A stretch of 64,000 nt of DNA. Source: Poecilobothrus nobilitatus (Eukaryota > Arthropoda > Insecta > Diptera > Dolichopodidae). Below are positions 23,149 through 37,279 of the stretch, one piece after another. Each line of letters starts with the position of its first letter. Position 1 is the first letter of the stretch. The stretch spans positions 263,895,590-263,959,589 of the forward strand of contig OX352773.1 in the NCBI GenBank assembly GCA_947095535.1, read 5' to 3'. The position numbers and the translations under genes were made by a program. The notes under the pieces are model-generated. The model ran no database searches. It saw only the letters and a list, made by a program, of their open reading frames with translations, and was not told the origin of the DNA.

Positions 23149-24955
23149 GTAGGTGTTCTTCATTGTTTGTATCTAAGTAAAAAAAACTAATTAAGTTAAA
23201 ATTGCATAATTCGATTAAAAATTCTAAAATTAAAACAAAAGCATTCTAAACACTATTCTAAAATATAATTACTTATCTATTTATTAATTAAAATAAAAAG
23301 GAGAAAAAGGTAGTTTTAATTTTATTTTTATTAAAAAGTTTGTTGAAAGAATATTTTCCAGAATTTTCATTCCTGCAAAAAGAATGTTCTTAATGTTAAA
23401 ACTACACTTCTATAATTTAAAGTTTTTTTTTTTTACCTTGTGTAAATTTTTTTCCAATTAGCTTTTCTTTAATTACACAGTATAACTTTTTTTTTTAAAT
23501 TACAAAAAAAAGAAAAAAATAAATAAATAAAGTAGTAATAAATAATGATATATAATAATATTCATTGCCATAATGATTATATGTTACATGACAGCTTCTA
23601 GTAATTATGAAATTTAGAAACTTACAACTTACAACAAACTCAACAAACTTACAAAGAAACAACTTTTTAATATATTATTATATTTTTGTTTCTTGCCTCT
23701 TATTTCCGCTTTTTTCCGCTTCATAACTTTTACATTCTATTCTTATATAAAAAAAAAACCAAAACAACACCAAAAACAAAAAAAACATTTTCCTTAAGTT
23801 TCCTGAAATTTTTCCTCTATTGTTATAAGTAATTTTGTTTTTTTTTTTAGTTAAGTTGTTTCCTTAACTAAACCGTTAAATAAAAAAAAAATTAAAACTC
23901 ATCATAATAAATTTAACTCTTTTAATAGTTAAAAGGTTCATAAAAAAATTTCAAACTTCTTCATTTTAAAACTTCTTTCACCATTAATGTTTTTTTTTTT
24001 TTTTTTTACATTGAAGCATAAGAAAATGTCACAATACCTCAGATAATATACAAAAAAAAAAAAAGCAGCTTCTAAAAAGGGGTAAGAAATTATATTTAGC
24101 TTGAAATAGAATCATTTTTATACAACACTCAAAACATTCCATTAATAACAATGGAAACTTAAACAACCCTTGGTTTTGTAAGATAATCCACCTTGTTTTT
24201 AAATCAGTTTTGAATTTAAATTACTAGAATTTGAATAATCTGTTTTTTGTTTTTTTTTTGTTTTTTTTTTTTTTATGTAAATCTCTATGTGATACGTTTA
24301 TAAAATAACCAACCAATATGGTATTTACTTGTATGTAATATATAAATACACTTTGAAAACACTTTTTAGGTTGTTGTATAAATAACTAATAAATGCCATC
24401 ATATAGGGTATTGATTATACAAACCTAAACAAAGTGATTAAATTTTAAGAAGTAGGTATACCTAAGTTTATATTTCAGTTTATATTAAAAATAGTTACTA
24501 AGTATAGTAATTTTTTTTCTTAAAAACTTTATAACTCACATTAATTCTTAAATGAATAAATCACGGTGAATACATCCTTAGTAATAGTTGTTGACTTCTG
24601 TTAGTAGATGAATTAAATTTAATAAGTTCCAAAACATATTTCTTGAAAATGGAGTAAGTGTCATAGGATTTTTAAAGAAGCATCTATACTATTATCTATA
24701 ATTTTAGCTGGGGTATTTTATGCAGGACAGAGTGTCCGAAATTTTGTAATTATTCATAATTCACGTAGGTATATAGGTTGTTTGGATGTCTAGATGTCTA
24801 TCAAGAGAACACAACTAAGTTCTATGCCCAGTCCGTAGAATTTAAAAGCAAAAATAGTTTCTGAATTTTACTTTCGGATAAGTGGTTTATGTCTGAAGGT
24901 AGAGAATCCCTAGATAACCTAACCCTAGCTAGGGTCAGACATTCGTAGAGAAAGT
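23149..24955. other. AT-rich DNA, many homopolymer runs
   Basis: Poly-T and poly-A runs of 9-17 bases are frequent (about 23423, 23994, 24062, 24251). No element or frame is recognisable. TAACCTAACCCTAGC at 24917 is a telomere/LINE-tail-like fragment but too short to assign. Confidence 0.45.
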
Positions 24956-25092
24956 GATGGTGAGTCTTCTTTCCAACTTTCATTCCTCTTTCCGGATTCC
25001 CTCTCTGTTTTCAATTTCCCTCCCCCGTTGCAGCTTCCCTCCTTTTTTGGAGCTTCCCTCCCTCTTTGCAGTTTCCGTCCCTTTTTAAGGTT
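24956..25092. repeat. Polypyrimidine tract with imperfect GCTTCCCTCC units
   Basis: Units like TTGCAGCTTCCCTCC, TGGAGCTTCCCTCC and TTGCAGTTTCCGTCC repeat about every 20-30 bases, giving a C/T-rich strand of about 130 bp. The complementary strand yields a Lys/Glu/Gly-rich open frame (24925-25113), which I regard as a composition artefact. Such tracts can adopt triplex-like structures. Confidence 0.6.
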
Positions 25093-28000
25093 ATGGTTAG
25101 GTTCTGTTTGCATGGGTTATATTTGCATGAGTAATTATCTTTACAGTTCTAGCAGTGTTTACACTAGTAGTGTAAGTTAGGACTACTTTTGTTCATTTTC
25201 CTTAAAAGTGAACCCCATCTTTCTTTATGTTTTTTTTAGACTACCCCATCTAGATTTTGCAGTAAATAGAATTGCAAGGAAATGTATGATAAGACCTAAA
25301 TGAATATAGTGTAACATAAAATTTAATATAGAATATAATCTGAATGAAACGAAAGGTTGCACTTAAAAAAAATTCAAAAATTTTATAAATTCACATTTTT
25401 TTATACTTCCTTATATGCTAAACAAAAAAAAAAATTTCTATCAGATTTATAACAAGTGTTAATTTAAACTTTTACTAAGCTCCATAATTCAATTTTACAA
25501 ATATTTTTTTGTATCTGTATAAGTCAATATTTAAAAGTTTTGCATTACAATAATGAAAAATATACTGTAATCTGGTCAAAAGTAACATTTATTAAATTTT
25601 TTCTGCAATCCCTTAAAATAGATTTGCTTAATATTTTTTTATTTAACTAATGTTGAACATTTTCTTGTTAATAAGGAAAATAATATAGCAAAATCAACTC
25701 ACAATAAATTACAAAAACTATTTGAAATTGCAACAACAGACACGATAACGAAAACTTCATATTCAAAAATGTAAGGGCAAAACAAAATGAGAAAATCGTT
25801 AAACTTTGTTACGGTTATAAAATAAAAATTATTATAAACCCTTAATTACACCATTAATTCGAACCCTACAACAACACTAATATTGAAATGATGATAGTAC
25901 CATGGTTAAAAAACAACAAATTTGATCCCCCAAATTAGAAAACTTTTTTTAGATAAATCAGCACTAAAAGTTGCACCGTTAAAATTATGTAAATAGAGGG
26001 GAAAAAAATAAAGTAGTGGGATCTGGTTATAGAGAGAAAAATACTAACTATTAAAATATTACAACACTTTGCCTTTAATGGTTCAAAGAATATGATTGAG
26101 AAGTTTATTATTTCTTGATAAAAATTTTAATCGGATTCAGTGATTTTGAATAAATGCAAATAATGTAAAAAACAATTCATTGGAAACATTAAAACGTTAA
26201 GGTTTAATTTTTAGAAATTCCAAAAAAACAAACAATAGATATTATTTTAAAAGTTTTCTTTCGAATTATTGATTATCTCTCGATTTTAAATAGAAAAACC
26301 AGATTTCCTGATTCCTTGAAATTGAAGATATGTGATTGATGTTTGTTTTAGAATTATATATTTAGATTGCATTTGGATATTTGAAGAGTTGAATGAATAA
26401 AATTTAACAGACGAATTTGAAAGTCAATTATATTGTTTCTTTATCTAAAATATGGTACCTATCTTTTCCAGTGTAATTCACAAAATATTTCTACTTGGTT
26501 AAAAAATTAAAAAGAAAATATTGAATATTTGTTTCTAATTTGATAACAAATGAGGATCGTTTTTGATGACTTAGGTGTTAGACTATAAGTTATTTCTTTT
26601 ATTTATACTTCATTAGCTCGATAATTCTTGCATCTGAACGCTGTGACTTCTAGTATTGCAATTGCTTTTAGATTCTTCACTTTTTGACAGCATATTGCGT
26701 AATAATACTGTTATCATTTTTGATTTGGTTAATTTAATTTTTAATTAAATCTTATAAGAGGCTGTTAATGAAATCTTAAGCAGATCTTAGAAGAGGACTA
26801 TTACAGATACACTTACGGCGGCTTAGAAAGATTGTGAAACTTTCGGATCTGCGTTCTCCTAATTAAGCACTTCAATTCTTTTACTGACTTAATTTTTTTT
26901 TTCATATACATTAAATTTATTTCATAAAAATTCTTATATTTTATAAGAAATTCATTTCAAACATTTGGCGTTATTACAAGCATCAATAACGGTGCATCCC
27001 TACCACCAGAACAGCACATTATTAGCGAGGAAAAAGTATTTTTTTTTTTCTATTATCATCAACCAAAAAACCCTCATTATTATAAAATAAGTATAGGTTT
27101 GAGATGTTGATTTAAAAATATCAAGACTCAAGAAGTATCTATTATGACATTTTAAAAACATTTTTCTTTGATAATTAAAAACTTACTTTCCCATAGTTAC
27201 TTTCGTTCATTTTTAGTCTTTTTTTTTTATTTTTAACTTTACGTTAAGTTGGAAAACAAATAGAAACTATGGAAATGATACAAAAGGAGATGAAAATAGA
27301 TAAAAACTGTGTTGTTTGTGTTGTTATAGAAATGATGTGTTATGTATATAGTGATGGGTAGTTATTTTTTTCAATAATTTCTTTTTTTTTTTATTTAATA
27401 AAATTGGATGATAATTAGCACAACCAAGATAATCTTAGAAATGTAATTATAAAAAAAAAATAAAAAATTTTGACACTTATTATTATTTTTTAACTAATTA
27501 GTGAACAAAATGAAATGAAAAAAAAAAAAAAGAAATTTAAAAAAAGAAGTTATAAATAATATGAAAAAAAAAAACAAATTTTAGGTTCTAGGATGGTGAA
27601 GAAAAAGTTTTTCTTTATAAGTGGCATCAAGAAATTATTTTAGATTTTTATTTGCAGCAATGAAAACTTGGACTTATGACAGTACAAATAAATTAAAAAT
27701 ATTTCAAAACTAATATTATTTTTTCTTTTTTATTAAAAATTTTTTTTTAATTATTATACGATATTTTTCCAACAATTTTATTTTTCTACAGTTTATTAAA
27801 AAAAAAAAATTTTTAGTTTTATTTTGACTTAAATTCTTTTTAATAAATCAAATTTAATAAAATGTCATTTAATTTTTAAATGAACTTGAAAATGCTATTA
27901 AAAGTTTATTTTCTATGTTTTTGTGGTGCTTATTTTGAATAAAATTTTAAATTAGATTTAAAAATGAAATGGATTATGTTTAATTGGATCTGTCAAAATT

Positions 28001-28574
28001 AAAAAAATTAAAGAAAACCAAATACATTCTATCTATAAATTAATAAAAAGGTTAAAACAAAAAGAAAATTAAGGTCATATTTCCTCAAAAATTATATTTT
28101 AGTTAAATTATGGGTATGATATAAGTAATTAAAAAAAAAAAAAAACGGTTTTAAAGGTAAACATTTTCCAGGAGACAATAAAAAGGGTTGAGTATTGAAC
28201 CTCTTGTGCCCCTAATTTTTATAAATTATATTTGGAGTTTTTTTTTATGAAAGAATATTTTATGATAGGTTTAAATTAAAATCCTCTAAAAAATACGGAA
28301 TGAAATTTGAGCAATATGTTAATTTCAAATTGTTAGTAGTAAATTTATATGAGTCCTTTAACAATGATAAAAATCATTACACTGTTTATTTACTAAAGAC
28401 GAAATTCCTAGGTTTGCTAAATTTGAAATGAATATAAGAAAAGAAATAGTACATTTTCCAAAAGACAAAAAAAGTTTTAAATTTATTCTGAGTAGCACCG
28501 AAATCTGTAAATTCCTTAAAAATTTTACATCTAAGGAAAAATTGTGAACAATCAAGAGACAACTTCTTCAATTT
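25093..28574. other. AT-rich DNA, nothing recognised
   Basis: About 3.5 kb of AT-rich DNA with poly-A/T runs (for example around 27037, 27382, 27520). No repeat partner or coding signal was found. The overlapping frames at 28358-28571 are low-complexity. Confidence 0.45.
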
Positions 28575-28870
28575 TAAGGAAACCCTATATAATTGAGAAA
28601 AGCTTTTAACACGTTATATAAAACAATAATGTTCTGGATCTTGAGTTTTACTTTGTAAAAATGATACTAGGTGTCTAAAAATAGCAAAACTTTAAATTTT
28701 TGACACCTAATACATCTTAAAGAGAGGGAGGACAACATTGATTTATAAATCCCAAAAATGTCTCTAAACCTGTAATATATCTACATTTTAAAAATAGGAT
28801 TTTTCCAAATTTTACAGACTATGTAGCTTCGCAATGGGCGGAGTTTCATAAAAATATATTAAAAAGAAAC
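28575..28870 (-). repeat. Family B element, diverged inverted fragment
   Basis: Reverse-strand family B landmarks are visible: AACCCTATATAATTGAGAAA near 28581 (compare AACCCTATATAATTAAGAAA in the copy at 42905), AAAAATAGCAAAACTTTAAA near 28677, and AAAATAGGATTTTTCCAAA with ATGTAGCTTCGCAATGGGCG near 28820. Sequence in between is rearranged. Confidence 0.5.
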
Positions 28871-31800
28871 TATAACTATATAAAAAAATTCTTAATGAAA
28901 ATTGAGCCCCAAAAAAAACTAGGGTAAATTATTACTTTCAAATTTGTCTAACACACGTGTTGAAGAAGAATTTTTTTTATTTTCAATCGTCCGTCAAAAA
29001 ATAAAATACTATTTAATAAATGTGAAAACTATTTTAACGATTGTGAATCTTTTATAAATCTAATTTATTTTATCAAAAACTGTTAAGAGTAGTAGAACCA
29101 CCTTACTCACCTTACTTTCGAGAGTAGTAGAACCACCACTTAACATTTTCATCGAACTCGTTTTGCAGCTATTATTTTGACATTTTTTCAGAATATGTTA
29201 ATTTTACCCAGATCAAGAAAAATTGTTCGTAGTCTTCGGAAATATGTTGCCTATTTAGATTGTTTACGGCCAAGTTTCGCTACCATATGGTAGAGTAGAT
29301 TCAAACAGACCACAATATTCTAAGTTCACATGATCGGTAATCTTTCAAATGCTTATTTGGCTACTGATTACTGTACATACATACTGTTTCAGAAAAATAT
29401 TTACATGTTTCTTCATAAAATTCGTCTAAGTTTTCCCTCTCATCCTTTATAACACTAAAGTTCCCCAAACTCCTTTACCCAACAACCTTCTCACATTCTT
29501 ATCTGCCAAAACAAAACATATATTCGTAATAAAGATCATCCCTTCTTAAAGTTTGTTTTAAAGAGGGAGATTTTCATTATAGTTGTCCAAATTTAATTAG
29601 TCTTCATACAGCTCTTTTCATATTCATGCAGTTCTCTTAAAAAAAAAGATTTATATTGCAATAATAATTAAAGTTTATAATAAATAAAATATTTAACAAT
29701 ATAACTTGTTCAAAAAATTTAACTTTATTAAAATGTATACAATTTAAAAAAAAATAGAATATAAAAATCAACATTTTTTTTATTCTGTGAAAAAGTCTAC
29801 TATTATTACACTTATTAAAATTGAATGTCTTTTATATTATATTTTTAAAGAAATCCACCTTAAAGTTATGTAATAATTCACAAAGATAATTGAAATCACC
29901 TCAATTGCTCAATTTTTCATTTGGTATTCAGCTTTTACAAAAAGGAAAAAAATTTGTATTATCTTTTTACTAGCCAACAAAAAAGTAACCAGATAAATCT
30001 GGTTTTATGACTTCCAAAAAAAAAAAAAATTAATCTTGCGAAAATCTAAGTAGGAAATTCGTTGAATACTGTCGACTTTCAACTGCAGAATTATGCAATT
30101 TTTCATTTGAAAAAATACTTTTTGTAATGGTTCTTCTACCTTTTGTTGGATTTTTGATTATTGGTGAAAAATTTAAACACAAAAATGTTGTCAGTCCGAT
30201 GTATTAAATATGTCTAATTATTATATTAATATTGCTTAAAATGATTTTTAGGTTAGAACAACTAGAAAATATTTTAACATTAATTGGAATTTTTCTTTTT
30301 TTGAGTTAAAATATTTTCTAATTAATTCAAATGAAATTAGAATTAGAGGAATATTTTCTTTCAAAATATAGACAAGAAACTTTTCAGAAGTAGTACAACA
30401 TCGTGCACGAAAGGCTAAAAAACCTTCAATCTGTTCTAATTTGCCTGGATTAATACCCTATGTATTTAAGAACTGGAGATTTCTTTTCTTTATTCTCACC
30501 AAGATTTCTATTCTTTTGTTTTAAATTATTTCCTGAAACAAATACGTTGAACAGAAAAAGGATTCCAGATATGAACCGTTTAAGTACTTTTTATTAATTT
30601 ATATAGTTTTATTATTTATATTTTTTTTATACTATATTATATTATGTATTCTACATAAAATATGATTGCCAGAGTGAAAATATGAGCGTCCTTGACTTCT
30701 TCGGTTAAAAAATCATATGCTTAACCAACCAACCAACCACTGGAATCCACCTTCGAAAATATTTAGCTAATAAAAATATATAAGAAATTGCATACTTATA
30801 GGAGATGTAGTTTTTCCCATTTTCTTTACAATTCAAAGTTATTATTCAAATTAATGTGAAATTAAAATATGAATAAGCACTACTATTACAGTTACAACTA
30901 AATATTTAACTATATCAAACCTTCTTTTTTTACTTTTGGCACAATTTATAAACTATACTGCACAACTTCATTGTAGGATTGTTTCTAACCCTCATTATTT
31001 TTGTTCTTTTTTTTTTTGTGTTTAATTTTTTTTTTTTATATTTTCTTTTAAACTTTTCTTTCAAATTCAGTTTTACTGCATTTTAAATTTTTAGAAAACG
31101 CTATTTTATTTTGTCTTCTTCTATTCAATTCAATTCTATTCATCTTTTCTTTTCATTCATAATTCAAAACCATCCCATTTTGTTTTATACTAAAAATTTT
31201 CACAAAAACCCAACAAAACAAAAAATCTTTTGATAATCACGTGTTTTGGTTTTAAATAAAAACGAAAAGCAAATTTATATAATTTTTTTTTTATCAGATT
31301 TCAAGTAAAATAAAATTTATAAAAAAAAACTGAGTTAAATTTAATTTTATAGAACATAATATTTTACTATTTTGACTTGCAGTACCTACCCACTTTTCAT
31401 AGTACAAAATTATATATAATAGCTGAGAAAAGTAATTTAAAAAAAAAAAAAAAAATTTTAAAAGTAAAAAAAACAAATTAAATCAATAGAAATTTTTTGT
31501 ATAGAACATGAACTTAAAAAATATTAATATGAAAATAAATTTTAAGTCTACCGATATGCCGAAGTAAATTAGTTTTATTTTTTTAAGCTTCAAATAGAGA
31601 AAATGAAACCTTAGAATGCATTAACTATTATATCTAGCCTAAATTAAGTGGTCAAAATTAAAGTCCTATAAAGTGGTCAATTGCAACTGAACTTTTAATA
31701 TTTATTTAATAATAAATAATCGAAAAATTAGACTTGATGCTTATTGATAAGGCATTGAAGGCTCACTATAAAAATTTTTTTTTTTGGCTTTGAAGTCCTT

Positions 31801-32694
31801 AGTCCTTTTGCCTTTAGAAGTTAGACAGATTTCTCTATTTTAATATATTTTAATACAGTGATAAAAAAAACATTTGATCTATTTTTTAAATCCAAAAAAA
31901 AAAAAAATCGTTTCTGCTGCGTCGTCTTAAAACATTAGTAGCCAGCCAATTTATTATTGAACACAAGACGTTGACGTTGTAGACAACATAAAGATTGATA
32001 CATACTATAGCGCTGAATCCTTTTTAACTGACTAATTATCACTATATCAACTTTTGCAAACGGACTGCCGTTTTTTTTTATTTGAAATAAACTTCCGTTT
32101 TTTTTTTTTAATTGAAATTTTGTTCAAATAGAAAAATGGAATTTAATAAGAGTATTTTAAATTGGATATGACTTCTTATTTTTATTTTTTTCCCTAAATG
32201 TATGCCATATTATTAAATATTATGAATTAAAAATTTCATTATGTCACTGGCATAGTTTAACACAAAAAAGAAAAAAGGCAGAAAAGATCAAAAACACTTT
32301 AAGTATTATACGTGCAAATACATTAATACTTTGTTCGTTTTAATTATTTTTCTTCATACCTACTTAAAATTTTTTCTTTATCGGTATTTAACTCTTTCTT
32401 CAAAAGTATCTTAGTCTAATAATTTTTATATTTTTTCTTTCATCTTAACACAGAAAATGGCTCTCAAAGTTGCGGTATATTTATACCAAATGTTCTTCTG
32501 TAAAATTTCCAAAAAATTTCCTGTATGAATTTCTCTAAAAATGTTCACATAAAATAGATTTTGATATTGTATATAAATTTTGAGGAAATTTTTGGTTTTA
32601 TGTTGTAAATAAATTTTCTTTAATTCCTATAATTAAAAATATTCTAAAATAGTAGTTTAAAATCTTCATATCCATAACTTTGACTAAATAGTAC
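28871..32694. other. AT-rich DNA with a small local duplication
   Basis: AGAGTAGTAGAACCACC occurs at 29086 and 29121, a 35-bp period duplication. GTTAACCAACCAACCAACCA-like ACCA repeats occur near 30720. The rest is AT-rich with homopolymer runs; the frame at 31294-31476 is Phe/Leu-rich and not a gene. Confidence 0.45.
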
Positions 32695-32850
32695 AGTATT
32701 ACTAAAGTTCCCATAACATAATATTATTTGGTCAAGCAGAGAGGTGGTGTTTAGTGGTATCAGACGTTGAGTATCAGACGTTGATAGAGGAAACATGCTC
32801 ATACCGCTTCTGTTCCGTGTCTTTCAATAATCACGTTTTCCTTACCGTGT
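32695..32850 (+). repeat. Family E dispersed repeat, copy 1
   Basis: The order TACTAAAG, TTGGTCAAGCAGAGAGG, GGTGTTTAGT, ACGTTGATAGAGGAAAC, ATACCGCTTCTGTTCCGTGT parallels AGTAAAGG, TTGATCAAGCGGAGAGAGC, GGTCTTTAGT, ACGTTGATAAAGCAAAC, GTGCCGCTCTTCTTTACCGT at 48212-48320. This copy has a 14-bp tandem duplication (TATCAGACGTTGAG at 32758 and 32772). The element type is unknown. Confidence 0.55.
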
Positions 32851-33921
32851 AGAAACCATAAAAAAAAAATCCATCTTAAATTTTTGTTTATAAAATAGGA
32901 TACTCATACTACGATTGTCAAATTTTTCTCAGTTCAGCATTATTTTATTTTTAATTTTATTTAAAATTTTAGAAGCTTTTAGGCAAAAGTGTATTAGACA
33001 AACCTAATTTTGACAAATTATTAAAAAAAAAGTGTTATTATCACATCAAAAAAATCATTTTTGCCTACACGAACTGCAAAAATGAAAAGAGACAAAACAA
33101 AATGAAAATATAAACAAAACTAAAGAAAGAATAAAACAATTCATAATTATAAATTAAGTTTTGAAGATTTTGTTTTTCTTTTTTCTTGGGATTTACAAAA
33201 GAAAAAGTCAACAAGGAAAATATTTTAAATAAATGAAAATTTTATTTAAAAGTTTGTCTTAAACAAAAACAAAATATACAAAAAATTTACAAAGAAAATT
33301 TTTGAAAATCTCTATTTTGTTTAATTGTTGTCCGTGCTGCAACAACAATATGTGAATGTTGCACGTGTTAATTTGCAGTGCTATTAAAAGAATAAAAACT
33401 TGAATTTTAAATTGTTTTTATTATAAGAAAAAAAAAACTATGTAAAAAGTCCTTTTTTTTTTTAACTTTTAATTTTGTTAAAAATTTTTAACAAAATATT
33501 TAATAAAATATTTTTTCAAGTTAACTTTTAATGGACCGAATTGGGGTAACGTCTAACGATAAACCTCAAATATTGATTTTTAACTATTATAGGTATATTT
33601 AAAAACAAAAATTAAATTATTGTATCGTTCAGCTATTTTTAACTGACATATTCTTAATATAGTATAAAAAAAAAAGTAAACGTTTGTCCTTCACATAAGG
33701 CAGTTGTCCTTATTCGCTGCTTTTTTATCGCGCAAATATCTGCCGCGACAGGTAAAATGTTTTGTAAATTTGTGTTTTTACATTTGTCAAATATTCTACA
33801 GTACAGCGTACACATAAATATAAAGGTTTGTTTATATTTTTATAATATTTTCATATTTAAAAAAAAACCGTAAACAAAAAATTATTTAATCCCAAAAAAA
33901 TATTTAACTGACATAAAAAAA
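32851..33921. other. AT-rich DNA, nothing recognised
   Basis: AT-rich sequence. A slightly GC-richer piece near 33690-33755 (GTCCTTATTCGCTGC, CTGCCGCGACAGG) has no recognised identity. Confidence 0.45.
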
Positions 33922-33992
33922 GGGGAGCATTATTTGCGAAAATCCATTTCGCAGAAAGAGATTTGACCCAACTGCTCTTTGACAAAAAAGAT
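33922..33992 (+). repeat. Family C end fragment
   Basis: GGGGAGCATTATTTGCGAAA, CATTTCGCAGAAAGAGATTTG and CTTTGACAAAAAAGA resemble the left end of family C (GAGTATGCCAGTTCGC, then CAAAAAGACATTTGACAAAA). It is short and diverged, so the assignment is tentative. Confidence 0.35.
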
Positions 33993-35249
33993 AATAAGGA
34001 AAATCCCATATTACTTTAAAATAGTGGGCACAAAAATTTCAATAAAAATTATTAAAAAAAGCAAAATATACATTTTTGCAATTTTGATTTCGACTAATTG
34101 TACACATACATATATAACTGTACATAAACATAAAGTATTTTTCAATTAAATACACATTTTATTTGTGTATGTGTATTGTCTGCGGCATAAAAATTAAAGT
34201 TTGCTTATGTAACGAAGAAAATTTACGGTTAGAAAAATTTCAATTTGGTTGATTTAAAATGTTTGACGTAACAGAGTAACGAGTATTGGACAGAAAAGGA
34301 TGGACAGGGAAATCTGACATAAAATTTGGATTTGTAACTTTGGGATGCACTTGAAAATCAAAAAAACATCACAAGTTCTGTAAAATTTAATAAATATGTG
34401 CGTGTGAGATATTTTAATAAGTGAATAATCAATAATCAATACAATAAATTTATTTGTAGTTCCCCTAAAATACATTAACTATAGCGTACAAGTTTCAAAA
34501 CATTTTCATACTTAAAAAATTTACTAAAAAAACATGAAAAATATGTGGGGTTGGTACAAATGCATCCTACTTGGCTTTAAATAAGTTTCCGATACAAATA
34601 AAATAGAGGTTAATATCGCAATTTGAAGACGTGATTGATTTTGAAGTACCTAAATCTATTCATCTGTAATATGCTCTAAAAACAAATTAGTACATTAACT
34701 AATACAAGTACAAGTAAGAGCACATGTCTTACCATTTCTGTACAATCTGTAAAATAAAAGACTCAACATCAAATTATTATAAAAAATTAATAAGAAGAAA
34801 ATGTGTAGCTAGAAAGCAAAAAAGTCAGTTATTAACGGTATAAATTAATCTTAATATTAAAGAAATATCTTAAGATTAAGGCAAAGACTTTGTAGTAACA
34901 CTATTCTTCCTTAATATATTGCTCTACTTTTATTTTGTTGCTTTATATATTTTTAAAGATATTGTTAATCTTTTATTTTAAAACCAGAGTTCAGGCGGGA
35001 TTATTGTTAGTTAACATTTAATATAATTGCTAATCTTTTAATCTGATTAGATTACACAATAATTTTTGAAAAAGTTTTCAGTTTGCCCTTTGTACATTTT
35101 GCGGTCAGAATTTCAATAAAAGCAAAGGAAAAAAAAACAATGTAATTCGACGAATTACTATGTGAAATCTAAAAGTTTTTTTTTTTGCAATCAAAAACTA
35201 GTCGATATTAATTTGCTAGGTAAAATCTAGTTAGAATGATTTTTTTTTT
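33993..35249. other. AT-rich DNA, nothing recognised
   Basis: AT-rich sequence. The 73-codon minus frame at 34254-34475 has no recognisable domain. Confidence 0.45.
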
Positions 35250-35640
35250 TTCTGCGAGAGGTCAGTAGATCTTCAAAAAACACCAAGAAAATCTATGATC
35301 CTATGGTGATCTGGAATTTCTACCCACTAAATTCATCTACCTCCGTAGCCGTATATTGGGCTAATCACCCTAACTGAAAAGCAGTACAATGACTGAGGAA
35401 TAGGATCAGGAAAGAAAAGGGAATCAGGAAGAGGTATTTTGAACTTAAATTATAGGAGTGGGATTGAATGTTAATTTTTAGCAGATGCAAGTTGATTATT
35501 GAGAAATGTTATTGGTATTTTAATTTCTTTTTCCTAAGGAAGGTAATAATCTTCAAATGATACCAAGAAAACCTATACCGCTTTTGAACTTACTAAACCC
35601 ACCCCGTTTAGTCAATATAATGAGGATGAGGCCGCTATTT
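35250..35640 (+). repeat. Family F dispersed repeat, copy 2 plus partial third copy
   Basis: AGATCTTCAAAAAACACCAAGAAAATC near 35268 and TAATCTTCAAATGATACCAAGAAAACC near 35547 start two related segments about 280 bp apart. Both continue to a CTA-AA(A/T)-CC-ACC block. The first also has the CTAACTGAAAAGCAGTACAA block and purine-rich GGATCAGGAAAG region shared with 6950-7190. The arrangement suggests a head-to-tail or split pair of old elements. Confidence 0.45.
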
Positions 35641-36849
35641 ACTAGGATTGATGTTAAAACAGAATAAGTTTTTTATATTACAAATAAATTAGAGTATATA
35701 GAAAATGACGAACTAATAAGCTGGATTCATGATAGATGCAATAGAATTAAACAGACTAAAAATTACTAAAAATTGAAGACTACATATTATAATCGAAATT
35801 AAAAATAAATGAACACAAAACAGAAACTGGTGAAGGTTTTACTGATGTATGGATGCAATAATTTTGCATCAGAAATTTACCATTTTATATTATTTCTCTT
35901 TTGTATCGCAACAATTTACTTTTGTTCCTGACACCGACTTGCATTTTTTTTTTTATTCTCAAAACGTACCTACATTAAGTTTTGCTCAAATTTTCTCAAA
36001 TTTTTGTTTTTATTAATTAAAATCTTGTACAAAAAAAAAAAACAGTAAAGAAAATTTTAAAACAAAAAATAATATTTCTGTTTTTTTACTGTTTAGTAGG
36101 TAAAGAAAAGCAAAATAAGGAAAATTCATTCTTCTTTAATATTTTTATTCTGCAATAATTTTCGTTTGTTTTTTATATTTTGCTCTTGTAATGAATTTTC
36201 ATTTTCTTTTCCTTGTTTGTTTGATGTAAAACAGTGCACAAAATATGAAATACTTAAGCGAAGAAAAATTTTTTTTTTAAAGGTAGTCAAATTTCTTTTT
36301 GCATATTTTGCATTGTTTTAAAAAAAAAATCTTTTGTTTCTCATCAAGTTTGGGAATTTTATTTTTTTTTTATTTTTATTAAAAACTTCTTAAAATAATT
36401 TTTTTTTTTCTCTTTTTTTCTTTTTGTTAAGAAAATACAAAAATTGTACACAAAATTGATAATAACAGAAAAAGATAAATAAAATAACATAAAGAGAAGA
36501 TATAAATTTTATCCGGAAAAATAATTTCAATAGAAAAACCCTATATAATAACATTCTATTTGTTATATAAAAACGAAGAAAAATACCGTTATTTTTGTCG
36601 ACTCTTAAATACCCGTGTGAATTGTTTATTTTGTTCAAAACCGATGTAGTAACACTCTGCTTAAGACAAATAAAAATTTGCATGATACGTCAAGCCTTAT
36701 GGGCATATCAAACTTCAACTAAGTTCAAAAACTTATAGGGCATCTTCTCAAGGGGGTGACTAGATCCCAACCAAAAACAGTAGTGAAATTACAAATTGTT
36801 TGAAAAATATTTTGTTTTATTTGCATGACCATAATTTTCTCAAATTTTA
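35641..36849. other. AT-rich DNA, nothing recognised
   Basis: AT-rich sequence. The 97-codon minus frame at 36390-36683 is Phe/Lys/Ile-rich and without a domain; its Lys-rich end is a translated homopolymer tract. Confidence 0.45.
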
Positions 36850-37000
36850 AGTTACCATGGTCGCGTATGGACGGACCAACGCACAAACAAACTTTGTCGA
36901 CTAATTTTTGGACTCAGAACCGATCCATACATTTGAATCGATATCTATCATGTTTACTTCTATGTGTTACAAAAGAAAGAGGAAATTTAATATACCCGAA
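36850..37000 (+). repeat. Family A, isolated 3' end
   Basis: TATGGACGGACCAACG, GTCGAC, GGACTCAGAACCGATCCATAC, TGTTACAAAAG and AAATTTAATATACCCGAAC follow the 3' block of family A in order. The hairpin has lost its left arm spacing, leaving a single CTCAGAA. Upstream family A sequence is not recognisable, so this is a truncated remnant. The 69-codon frame at 36825-37034 is an accidental reading of it. Confidence 0.65.
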
Positions 37001-37279
37001 CCCAATACTGTCCAACGTGTGTAAACATTTTTAAAAAACAATAGAAGAACAGCATTGTCATATTCAATTATTGTTAGACGTTAAAAATGTTATAAGTGTA
37101 AACAGGAACAATTTCACGCTTTAGTTAAATTTTATTATCAAAAAAACGCTCATTCCTATAAAAAATTATTACATCCGTGGTCCGTTGTTTTATACATTAT
37201 TTATATGTATGTATAAATTATTGCAATAATTAATGCAATTACACTTAGTGTCAAAAATATTTCTCCTCTTCATATTAAT

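Noticed and set aside
24925..25113. 62-codon minus frame rich in Lys, Glu and Gly
   Set aside because: It is the complement of a polypyrimidine repeat tract. The composition explains the open frame, and there is no domain.
36390..36683. 97-codon minus frame
   Set aside because: Phe/Ile/Lys-rich AT translation ending in a homopolymer-encoded Lys run. No recognisable motif.
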